DNA of 11,357 bases from Candidatus Shapirobacteria bacterium (lineage in GTDB: Bacteria; Patescibacteriota; Microgenomatia; UBA12405): positions 1 through 11,357 of the forward strand of contig QMND01000010.1 of the NCBI GenBank assembly GCA_003647605.1, in the 5' to 3' direction. Shown piece by piece: positions 5,388 to 11,357 of this stretch; the stretch's first letter is position 1, and every line of letters begins with the position of its first letter. The notes beneath the pieces were generated by a model. That model searched no databases. It was not told the origin of the DNA and saw nothing but the letters and a program-made list of their open reading frames with translations. The position numbers were made by a program, and so were the translations under genes.

Positions 5388-7037
5388 ATGTCATCTCTTC
5401 AATCTCTCCAAACCCATCTCCGCACTTACCGCTCTGCTCTTCAATCAACCCACCCGGTCACCATTAGCTCTCTAGTTAATTATTATTCTAAAGTCAAACC
5501 AATTCTTCACCCCGACTTAGACAACCCCCATCAAATCAGTCCTTCCGCCCTCATCTACACTCTTCTTCGTTTACCCACCCAAATCGACCATACTCAACTA
5601 GTAGTTCTAGGCCAAACTCCAGAAGTTTTCAAAAAATCAGGTTACCCCAATATCACCCAATTGCCCAAAGTCTCCGCCCCGGCTCGCCGACGCACCCGTC
5701 ATTTTAACCAAAAAACCAACACTTTAGCCACTTTTATTACCTCCATTTCCGACATAGACGATATTGTCAACATCCTCGTCTCTTTTCAAATCGAATGGAA
5801 CAAAATCCATAACATCCTTAGCCAACAAACCAAAATTGACTCATCTACCAATTTTCCTCAACTATTGTCAATCTCCACCACAGACTGGCAAAATCTTAAA
5901 ACAGCCTTCGGACCTAATTATCTTAATCGACTTCGTCTAATTATCCAACAAGCTAAACACATGTCCATTCAATTACTAGCTGGATCTTGGATTGATTATG
6001 CTAAGGCCACCCAAAAATGGTGGAAAAACATAGCCAAAACCGTCGATCCCAAATTACACATATCCAAACAAAATATATATTTTGTTTCTAGTAATACCCA
6101 CAGTCTAATCAATCTAATTACCGGCTCAGCCCTTAAACACCAATCTCTCATCCTCAAATACATACAAAAACACCAACCTCAACTCTACCAACTTTGGCAA
6201 CAAGTCACAAACAACCAATCTTTAATCCATCCCCACGATTTCCTCTATTTTGCCTCTAAATATCTACCCAAAAATTCACCCTACCACAAATACACTAACA
6301 AAATCACTCACAAATTAGGTATTATAAATATCCCTGCCTCTCATTATCTAAATGTCAACCTACAACTAATTCCTGTTAAAAGTCTGCTTCAATCTAAATA
6401 TATAGATTCTCGCTTAAAACTTTCCCCTCGAATCAAAAACAACACTGACTTCATCTTCAATATCAATTATCCCCTAGGATTTTCTGCTTATCATATTCTC
6501 AGTGAAACTCTCCAAAACATCAACCAAATCAAAGGTTTGTATATTATCGGTAAAGCCGCCGTTCTTAATGGAGAAATCGGCGATATTCAAATTCCTCGTC
6601 TAGCTTTTGATGAGCACAGTCAAAACTCCTATTTAATTAACAATTGTTTTCAAGATTTTTTACCTTTTCCCAACCAACAAGGCTCAATTCTCACCAAACA
6701 AAAAGCCGTTACTGTTTTAGGTACTTATTTAGAAAACACCGCCCTCCTCAAAAAATATTCCCAAAATAACTTAACCATCATTGAAATGGAATCAGGACCA
6801 TACCTTAGCGCCGTTACTGAAGCTACTTATAGCCACCAAACCCCTCAAGCCACCATAGTTGATCTAAATCAGACCCCTTTTGATCTAGGTATCATCAACT
6901 ACACTTCCGACACCCCCTATTCTAAAGCCAAAAATTTAGGATCATTAGGACTAAACACCAAAGGTATCGAACCAGTTTACCTTGCTTCCCTGACCGTTCT
7001 TCAGCGAATCATCAACCAAGCCAGCAACAAAACTTAA
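5388..7037 (+). CDS. Protein with C-terminal nucleoside phosphorylase-like region
   Basis: This is a 549-residue soluble protein. Residues from about 350 to the end resemble the PNP/UDP phosphorylase and MTA/SAH nucleosidase superfamily. GKAAVLNGEIGDIQIP (389-403) matches the G-rich loop and 'GDI(V)' strand. IIEMESGPYLSAV (464-476) matches the substrate-binding 'MES/MEA' motif, and INYTSDTPYSK (503-513) matches the late Asp-containing loop. The first ~340 residues match nothing I know, which is far more than the usual 230-290-residue enzyme. The family call is tentative, because whether a nucleoside or a modified nucleotide is the substrate cannot be told. The protein is rich in Gln, Asn, His, Thr, Pro and Lys and poor in Gly, Val, Asp and Glu. 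That follows from its strongly C-rich, G-poor coding strand. It is transcribed divergently from mntA-hepT across a 60-bp gap. Confidence 0.7.
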   Translation: MSSLQSLQTHLRTYRSALQSTHPVTISSLVNYYSKVKPILHPDLDNPHQISPSALIYTLLRLPTQIDHTQLVVLGQTPEVFKKSGYPNITQLPKVSAPARRRTRHFNQKTNTLATFITSISDIDDIVNILVSFQIEWNKIHNILSQQTKIDSSTNFPQLLSISTTDWQNLKTAFGPNYLNRLRLIIQQAKHMSIQLLAGSWIDYAKATQKWWKNIAKTVDPKLHISKQNIYFVSSNTHSLINLITGSALKHQSLILKYIQKHQPQLYQLWQQVTNNQSLIHPHDFLYFASKYLPKNSPYHKYTNKITHKLGIINIPASHYLNVNLQLIPVKSLLQSKYIDSRLKLSPRIKNNTDFIFNINYPLGFSAYHILSETLQNINQIKGLYIIGKAAVLNGEIGDIQIPRLAFDEHSQNSYLINNCFQDFLPFPNQQGSILTKQKAVTVLGTYLENTALLKKYSQNNLTIIEMESGPYLSAVTEATYSHQTPQATIVDLNQTPFDLGIINYTSDTPYSKAKNLGSLGLNTKGIEPVYLASLTVLQRIINQASNKT

Positions 7038-7076
7038 CACTCTGTCATTATGAGGATTTTTTAAAAAGCCATGATA

Positions 7077-7098
7077 ACCTGCCTGCCGGCAGGCAGGT
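7077..7098 (+). repeat. 22-bp GC-rich perfect palindrome
   Basis: The half-site ACCTGCCTGCC is followed directly by its reverse complement, centred between 7087 and 7088, all 22 bp matching. It is almost entirely G and C while its surroundings are AT-rich. It lies in the gap between two convergent genes. No T-run follows directly on either strand, so it is not a standard intrinsic terminator. I recall CTGCCGGCAG-type palindromes as recurrent intergenic elements in CPR genomes; this was not checked here. Confidence 0.85.
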
Positions 7099-7168
7099 CC
7101 CGTCGGAATTTTACTCATACTTTTAATTCAAACCCTAACTTTTTCATTTTTACAAGCTAAGCATGTAC

Positions 7169-7196
7169 GAAAATCGTCGTTCCGTCAACGATTTTC
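7169..7196. other. Stem-loop in the convergent gap
   Basis: GAAAATCGT (7169-7177) pairs with ACGATTTTC (7188-7196), giving a 9-bp stem and 10-nt loop. It ends 4 nt from the stop codon of the minus-strand secreted-protein gene. It may protect or end that mRNA, but no T-run follows the stem on either strand, so I do not call it a terminator. The rest of positions 7038-7200 shows only a T6A5 tract (7057-7067) and the GC palindrome. Confidence 0.4.
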
Positions 7197-7200
7197 ACAC

Positions 7201-7692
7201 TTAATATCGACTCTTTCTAGACAACAAACCTACTTTCCAACTTCCACCCAACATAACCACTCCTCCAAAAATTACTATCATGGTTGGCCAAACCACCCCA
7301 ACTGTTGGTAAAACTTCACCTTCTCCATTTTCCACCGCTTTCCAATCAACATTATCTGATCCCAACACCAAAACAAAAGAAATACTACCCACATCCGTTT
7401 TAAAACTTACACTGTGCTCTCCTCCCCCCAAAGCAGAAGCCGAAGTAAATATCCAATCCCCATTTGAATCAGCTCCAATTTCTACCACCGTTCCATCTAT
7501 GTCTACTGTAATATTAGCTCCAGGACTTGCCTCACCCTTAAAGGTCGGATTCAAACCAGAGTACCACCATTTAGAAGACATTTTTCCATCTACGCTCAAA
7601 TTTCCAATCGACTTCAAATTAAAACCAGCCGCAACCACATTTCTAACACTCAACACCAACAAAATCATCAACACTAACAAAAATCGTCTCAT
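7201..7692 (-). CDS. Secreted Ig-like surface protein with LPTVG-type sorting signal
   Basis: From ATG at 7692 this is a 163-residue exported protein. MRRFLLVLMILLVL starts a signal peptide with a likely cleavage after VVAA (about residue 22). Residues about 48-110 read NPTFKGEASPGANITVDIDG, then NGDWIFTSASALGGGEHSVSF. That is the pattern of bacterial Ig-like domains of the Big_6 type (GxAxPGaxVxVxI ... G.W ... L..G.H.V.F). The C-terminus has LPTVG (128-132), a hydrophobic segment (133-151) and a basic tail (RKSRY), which is the layout of a sortase signal with Val in place of Thr. It should be displayed on the cell surface. A TTG start at 7722 would add ten residues, but it would push the signal peptide inward, and a -10 box precedes 7692. 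It follows ftsH by 55 nt on the same strand. Confidence 0.78.
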   Translation of the reverse strand: MRRFLLVLMILLVLSVRNVVAAGFNLKSIGNLSVDGKMSSKWWYSGLNPTFKGEASPGANITVDIDGTVVEIGADSNGDWIFTSASALGGGEHSVSFKTDVGSISFVLVLGSDNVDWKAVENGEGEVLPTVGVVWPTMIVIFGGVVMLGGSWKVGLLSRKSRY

Positions 7693-7697
7693 AAATA

Positions 7698-7726
7698 AAG
7701 ATAACACCTCCACTCCTGACAATCAA
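7698..7726 (-). promoter_or_regulatory. Candidate promoter of the Ig-like protein gene
   Basis: TTGATT (7726-7721), a 17-bp spacer and TATCTT (7703-7698) stand 5 nt before the ATG at 7692. GAGGTG (7710-7705) within the spacer could instead act as a Shine-Dalgarno site, 12 nt from the ATG, if the gene is read from the ftsH transcript. Confidence 0.4.
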
Positions 7727-7747
7727 CACCAACCCATAACCCACTTT

Positions 7748-9688
7748 TTACCTCATCAATTCCTCAAACTCATCTTGATCCAAACTCTCTTTATCAACTA
7801 AAACTTTGGCAATTTTATCCATTTTCTTTCTATTATCTTTTAACACCTTCACCGCTTCTTCATATGCTTTATTAACCAACTTTTTCACCTCATCGTCTAC
7901 TTTTGCCATCATTCCATCAGAAGGCCTACTTCCATCCATATAAACACTACCCCACTCCGTTCTCTCTGTTTGTGGTCCAAAATTAATCGGCCCCAAAGGA
8001 CTCATTCCCCACTTAATCACCATATTTCTAGCAATTCTAGTCACATGGGATATGTCACTCGAAGCCCCTGTAGTTATATCTTTAAAAACCAATTCTTCAG
8101 CAGCCCTACCCCCCATTGTCATAACCATCTGTTTTAACAATCTAGATTTTGTTTCATGAATTCTGTCTTTTTTAGGCGGAACTAAGGTAAAACCTAAAGC
8201 CATTCCTCTAGATACAATCGAAATTCTATGAACCGGATCTAATCCTTCAACATAATTAACAATTGCATGACCAGCTTCGTGATAAGCCGTCATTAATCTA
8301 TCATCTTCTGTTTGCACTCTCTTTTTTTCCGAACCCAACTTAACTTTCAATGCTGCCTCCTCAATGTCTTTGGAGTCAATTTTGTTTTTATTCAACCTAG
8401 CCGCCCCAATCGCTGCCTCATTCAACATATTTTCAATGTCAGCCCCCGAAAAACCAACCGTTCTCCTAGCTACTCTATCCCACTTAACACCCCTATCAAA
8501 AGGTTTTCCTTTAGCATGTATTTTTAAAATCTCTTTCCTAGCCTCAATATCCGGCATCTCCAAAATAACTCGCCTATCAAACCGGCCAGGTCTCATCAAA
8601 GCCGGATCCAACAAATCAGCCCTATTAGTCGCTGCTAAAACCACCACCGCCGTATTAGCCTCAAAACCATCCATCTCCACCAAAATCTGATTTAAAGTTT
8701 GCTCCCTTTCCCCATGTCCACCTGTCGACAAACCACCCCTCATCCTACCAATGGCATCAATCTCATCTATAAAAATAATTGCCTTACCTGCTTTTTTGGC
8801 AGTGGCAAACAAATCTCTAGCCCTAGAAGCACCCACTCCTACCAACATCTCCATAAATTCACTTCCAGCCATCGAAAAGAAAGGCACTTTAGCCTCACCA
8901 GCCAAAGCTTTAGCCAATAAAGTCTTTCCCACCCCACTCGGTCCTACCAACAAAACACCTTTGGGAGTTCTAGCCCCCATTCTATGATATTTCTGTGGAT
9001 GTTTCAAAAAATCTACAATTTCTTCTAAATCTTTCTTGGCCTCTTCTACTCCAGCCACATCTTTAAAAGATGTTTTTTGTTTACCTTTAACAAACAATTT
9101 AGCCCTAGACCTACCCATTCCAAACATTCCACCACTCCCTCCACTATTTTTCTTCAAAAACCACATCAAAAAAACCAACGGTAATACAATAGAAGCCAAA
9201 GTTGTCAAAACTTCACCCACCATTTTCCAACCAGTCCTATTCTCTATTTTCAACTCTACTTTATCTAAATCAACCCCTTCATTGTGTAACAATTCCGCCA
9301 AAGAAATCGCCTTTTCTTTAGAAGCCATCAATACTTTTCTACCATCGTCAATTCCATCGTTTTGACTATCATATAATTTCAACACCAACTCATCATCCAT
9401 TACCACCACCTCTTCAACCCTTTCCTTTTTAATTTCTTCAATGGCTTCCGACAAACTAACTCTCTCTACCACATCTTTTTTAGAATAATCTTTAAACAAA
9501 GCTAACAACCAAAAAACTACAACTATAGTTAATAAAAATCTTAAAATCTCTCTTGGACCTATCCTAATTTGTTTAACTTTCACTCCAGGTGGTAACTTGT
9601 CCAATATTTCTTTAGGTATTCCACTGCTACTTTTTTTCTTTTTTTGAATTACCTTTTTTATTTTTTTTATTTTTCCAAATATTCTCAT
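7748..9688 (-). CDS. ftsH: ATP-dependent zinc metalloprotease FtsH
   Basis: This is a membrane-anchored AAA+ protease, 646 residues from ATG at 9688, near the normal length. The order is a Lys-rich cytoplasmic extension (1-47), TM1 (48-65), an extracytoplasmic domain, TM2 (156-178), AAA+ and peptidase. Walker A is GPSGVGKT (249-256), Walker B IIFIDE (304-309), and the second region of homology ATNRADLLDPAL..GRFDRR carries Arg fingers R366 and R369. The zinc site is H470-E471-A-G-H474, with D545 in ASSDI as third ligand. All catalytic residues are intact, so it should extract and degrade membrane and misfolded proteins. The pore loop reads MLVG where E. coli has MFVG, so its aromatic residue is Leu282. 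A GTG at 9715 would add nine residues, but TACAAT 7 nt before 9688 matches the leaderless pattern here. It follows the P-loop gene by 54 nt. Confidence 0.97.
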   Translation of the reverse strand: MRIFGKIKKIKKVIQKKKKSSSGIPKEILDKLPPGVKVKQIRIGPREILRFLLTIVVVFWLLALFKDYSKKDVVERVSLSEAIEEIKKERVEEVVVMDDELVLKLYDSQNDGIDDGRKVLMASKEKAISLAELLHNEGVDLDKVELKIENRTGWKMVGEVLTTLASIVLPLVFLMWFLKKNSGGSGGMFGMGRSRAKLFVKGKQKTSFKDVAGVEEAKKDLEEIVDFLKHPQKYHRMGARTPKGVLLVGPSGVGKTLLAKALAGEAKVPFFSMAGSEFMEMLVGVGASRARDLFATAKKAGKAIIFIDEIDAIGRMRGGLSTGGHGEREQTLNQILVEMDGFEANTAVVVLAATNRADLLDPALMRPGRFDRRVILEMPDIEARKEILKIHAKGKPFDRGVKWDRVARRTVGFSGADIENMLNEAAIGAARLNKNKIDSKDIEEAALKVKLGSEKKRVQTEDDRLMTAYHEAGHAIVNYVEGLDPVHRISIVSRGMALGFTLVPPKKDRIHETKSRLLKQMVMTMGGRAAEELVFKDITTGASSDISHVTRIARNMVIKWGMSPLGPINFGPQTERTEWGSVYMDGSRPSDGMMAKVDDEVKKLVNKAYEEAVKVLKDNRKKMDKIAKVLVDKESLDQDEFEELMR

Positions 9689-9695
9689 GTCTTGT

Positions 9696-9701
9696 ATTGT
9701 A
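9696..9701 (-). promoter_or_regulatory. -10-like box before ftsH
   Basis: TACAAT (9701-9696) ends 7 nt before the ATG at 9688. No -35 is visible at the right distance; the matching position reads GAGAGG. Used with the similar boxes at other genes, it favours the ATG over the upstream GTG at 9715. Confidence 0.35.
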
Positions 9702-9742
9702 TCATCCAAAAACACTAACCTCTCTATTAATTCCTAACCCAC

Positions 9743-10762
9743 CTAACTCACCCCCCATTCCTCGATAAACTTTTCTTTAACATCTCTTCCCGCCTCAACT
9801 ATTTCCGACAAAGCAATTTCCATTTTAGCTATTAATTCCAAAAGCCTTACTTTTTGAACTCCCTTTGATTCTTCCAGCCCCTCAGGAAACACCAAAGGAT
9901 CTTCAACGGCTGAAAAGGGAAAAACCCAAGTTGGTTTCGCATCTAATTCTCCAGTCACAAAATTTTTTTGTCTATAGAAAAAAAACAGTTCTTCTTCTCT
10001 CCACCAAAACATCTTCATAACCCTCAAATATGTCTCAGCGCTTTGACTTCCAACAACCCTATAAACATTTCGATAATTAAAACCCTTAGCTCGAGGATAA
10101 TCCACTACCCCCGGAGTATCGACAAGAACAATTGGTGATTCTGTTTCCACCAGTTGAGGAACAAAATTAATCAAAGTTTGCCTTAAAGTTTTTGGGGTGT
10201 CCACTTTTCTCTCTCTCCTTGCTTTTTGAACCTCATCAGAGAAAGCCATTTCAACCAAATAATCAATCATTTTATCCAAACCAATATCCCCTAAGCCTTT
10301 TCCTCTAAGTAACTCAGAACGATAAAATTCTGCTCCAATTTCAGAAAATGGATCCAAATCCAAAATGGGAATAGGTGAAGAAAAACCTGTTTGCCTGGCC
10401 ATTGCTATCGATAAAGCAGCCGTAACCAACGACTTACCAACACCATTCGGACCAACAACACTAAAAAGTATTTTTGGGGAATCAACCCTCAAATCAGACA
10501 ATTCTTTTCCCAAAGAAGAATCTAAGTAAAGATGTGCAAACAAAAGAGGTAATCCTGTTTCTTTCAAAATTCGGCCCAAATTTTCTTTCAAGTCAATTGA
10601 CAAATTTACCTCTGAAAGTGGATTTTCCTCAACTAACGGCCAATTAGCAATTTGAGGAATTAGCAACCCGCCACCATTTATATCAGGATAAGAAACAATC
10701 CTACTTACCAATCTCCCCATCCTCCCTTCTTTTCTCTCAATTCTTCTTTTATCTATAACCAT
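9743..10762 (-). CDS. P-loop NTPase, possibly SIMIBI/ParA-like
   Basis: This 339-residue protein has a clear Walker A, GPNGVGKS (104-111), after the strand ILFSVV. ILDLDPFSEIG (133-143) and IVLVDTPGVV (211-220) look like the switch and Walker B strands. The layout resembles the SIMIBI class (ParA/MinD, chaperone GTPases). It lacks the MinD-type 'deviant' GKGG lysine, and the DTPG is also GTPase-like. The ~95 residues before the P-loop and ~110 after DTPG match nothing I recognise. The start at 10762 is 5 nt after the stop of the upstream gene, implying coupling. ATG at 10720, directly behind AAGGGAGG, is a possible alternative that would remove the very basic first 14 residues. Nucleotide binding is well supported. 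The biological role is unknown, though linkage to FtsH and a wHTH ATPase-like gene may be informative. Confidence 0.75.
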   Translation of the reverse strand: MVIDKRRIERKEGRMGRLVSRIVSYPDINGGGLLIPQIANWPLVEENPLSEVNLSIDLKENLGRILKETGLPLLFAHLYLDSSLGKELSDLRVDSPKILFSVVGPNGVGKSLVTAALSIAMARQTGFSSPIPILDLDPFSEIGAEFYRSELLRGKGLGDIGLDKMIDYLVEMAFSDEVQKARRERKVDTPKTLRQTLINFVPQLVETESPIVLVDTPGVVDYPRAKGFNYRNVYRVVGSQSAETYLRVMKMFWWREEELFFFYRQKNFVTGELDAKPTWVFPFSAVEDPLVFPEGLEESKGVQKVRLLELIAKMEIALSEIVEAGRDVKEKFIEEWGVS

Positions 10763-10767
10763 CAAAA

Positions 10768-11357
10768 CTATTTCAAACCAATCTTATAACCAACCTTAAG
10801 AACAGCTCGCAATCGATAATGCTTCAATTTCTGATTTATTCTCATTACCGTCTGATTTATTGCCCAATCTGAAAACTTATCATAACTATCTTTCCCCCAC
10901 TTAAAATCAGCTATTTTTTCTCGACTTATAATAAAATTAACCAAAAGATACTTAACTATTTCTGCCTCTGTTTTAGTAAATCTTATTTGACTAAACCTGT
11001 TATTTTCTTCAAAACTCAAATCTTTTTTTATCTTTATATCTGCCTTAAAAGGCGGAGGATAAAACTGAAAATATTTCTCCAAAACCGAACTAACAAACCT
11101 GCCTTCTTTTTTTATACCAATTTTTTTTAACACAACTTCATCACAAGAAGAAATCGCTTTTACAGTTTGGCTTATTACTCTTATAAAACTTTTATTCTTA
11201 ACCAGCTCAATAGTACTTTTATCCAAAAAATCCAAATTCAAACATAAAAATTTATTAATCCTAGCAATTCCACCAGAAAATCGGTATACCTTTTCAACTT
11301 TGTCTTTCGTCAATGTCTTATTTATTCTTAAAGAAAACTCTTTACTTTCCTCAAAAT
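10768..11357 (-). CDS. Winged-helix (PhoB-type) protein, likely C-terminus of an ATPase; cut by window edge
   Basis: The last ~75 residues form an OmpR/PhoB-type winged-helix domain: FTKTEAEIVKYLL, then ISREKIADFKWG, QTVMRINQKL and a final VLKVGYKIGL wing. No receiver domain is visible. Before it, VEKVYRFSGGIARINKFL recalls the C-terminal 'GG.P.lik' segment of Orc/STAND-like AAA+ ATPases, which in CPR genomes may carry such a wHTH. A start at TTG 11313 is not credible, because the frame stays open for 14 further codons (FEESKEFSLRINKT) to the end of the window. The gene is therefore 5'-truncated by the window, not in nature. It is followed after 5 nt by the P-loop gene, so the two are probably co-transcribed. 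DNA binding is well supported; the ATPase part is inference from a short stretch. Confidence 0.7.
   Translation of the reverse strand, partial: FEESKEFSLRINKTLTKDKVEKVYRFSGGIARINKFLCLNLDFLDKSTIELVKNKSFIRVISQTVKAISSCDEVVLKKIGIKKEGRFVSSVLEKYFQFYPPPFKADIKIKKDLSFEENNRFSQIRFTKTEAEIVKYLLVNFIISREKIADFKWGKDSYDKFSDWAINQTVMRINQKLKHYRLRAVLKVGYKIGLK

Noticed and set aside
7077..7098. GC palindrome as an intrinsic terminator
   Set aside because: No T-run follows on either strand within the usual distance, and a perfect palindrome leaves no natural loop.
7280..7801. A 173-codon plus-strand frame opposite the secreted Ig-like gene and the end of ftsH
   Set aside because: It mirrors two well-supported minus-strand genes, and its protein is low-complexity with no domain. 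The minus frame has a signal peptide, an Ig-like pattern and a sorting signal.
8312..9365. Several plus-strand frames opposite ftsH
   Set aside because: The minus frame is unmistakably FtsH. The long antisense frames follow from its codon use and the strong strand skew.
10768..11313. Complete 181-residue gene starting at TTG 11313
   Set aside because: The frame remains open without a stop to the window end, and TTG has no ribosome-binding site or -10 box, so the gene is truncated by the window.
1..11357. TGA recoded as glycine, as in some CPR lineages
   Set aside because: TGA ends the antitoxin, MntA, HepT and 691-residue frames exactly where overlaps with the next gene or short gaps are expected, so it is a stop codon here.
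1..11357. CRISPR arrays, tRNA or rRNA genes, insertion sequences
   Set aside because: I saw no regularly spaced direct repeats, cloverleaf-like segments, rRNA-like conserved sequence or transposase frames.

Overview
The window looks like chromosomal DNA from a Candidate Phyla Radiation (Patescibacteria) bacterium, plausibly of the Microgenomates type. This is inferred from gene content and style: low GC, tightly packed genes, several proteins with no clear relatives, a VirB6/TrbL-like membrane protein, an FtsH with a lysine-rich N-terminal extension, and a GC-rich perfect palindrome in an AT-rich intergenic region. TGA must be a stop codon, because four overlapping gene ends use it, so the recoded SR1/Gracilibacteria lineages are unlikely. 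No ribosomal or other marker gene is present to settle the lineage.

Layout from left to right. (1) Positions 141-799, minus strand: a Phd/YefM-type antitoxin followed by a PIN-domain (VapC-like) toxin, with a near-consensus promoter. (2) 920-2521, plus strand: a polytopic VirB6/TrbL-like membrane protein. (3) 2556-5327, minus strand: a compact MntA-HepT (MNT-HEPN) toxin-antitoxin pair, followed by an unrecognised soluble 691-residue protein whose start overlaps the end of the HEPN gene. (4) 5388-7037, plus strand: a 549-residue protein with a C-terminal region resembling the nucleoside phosphorylase/nucleosidase superfamily, divergent from MntA across a 60-bp promoter region. (5) 7038-7200: a convergent gap with a 22-bp GC-rich palindrome and a second stem-loop. 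(6) 7201-11357, minus strand: a run read from right to left as a wHTH (PhoB-type) protein cut by the window edge, a P-loop NTPase, the AAA+ membrane protease FtsH, and a small secreted Ig-like protein with an LPTVG-type sorting signal.

Two features cut across the genes. First, six gene starts have a -10-like hexamer 5-7 nt before the ATG (a seventh has one at 11 nt, or 6 nt by another register), which suggests leaderless transcripts for promoter-proximal genes. The operon-internal HEPN gene instead has a strong Shine-Dalgarno site. Second, the plus strand is strongly C-rich and G-poor over most of the window, including the plus-strand gene at 5388. The plus-strand gene at 920 does not share this skew.

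The best candidate for an undescribed system is the block at 2556-7037: a tRNA-targeting-type toxin-antitoxin pair, a co-oriented 691-residue protein of unknown function carrying the same 21-bp promoter/start block, and a divergently transcribed phosphorylase-like protein. That these genes act together is inferred only from their arrangement.
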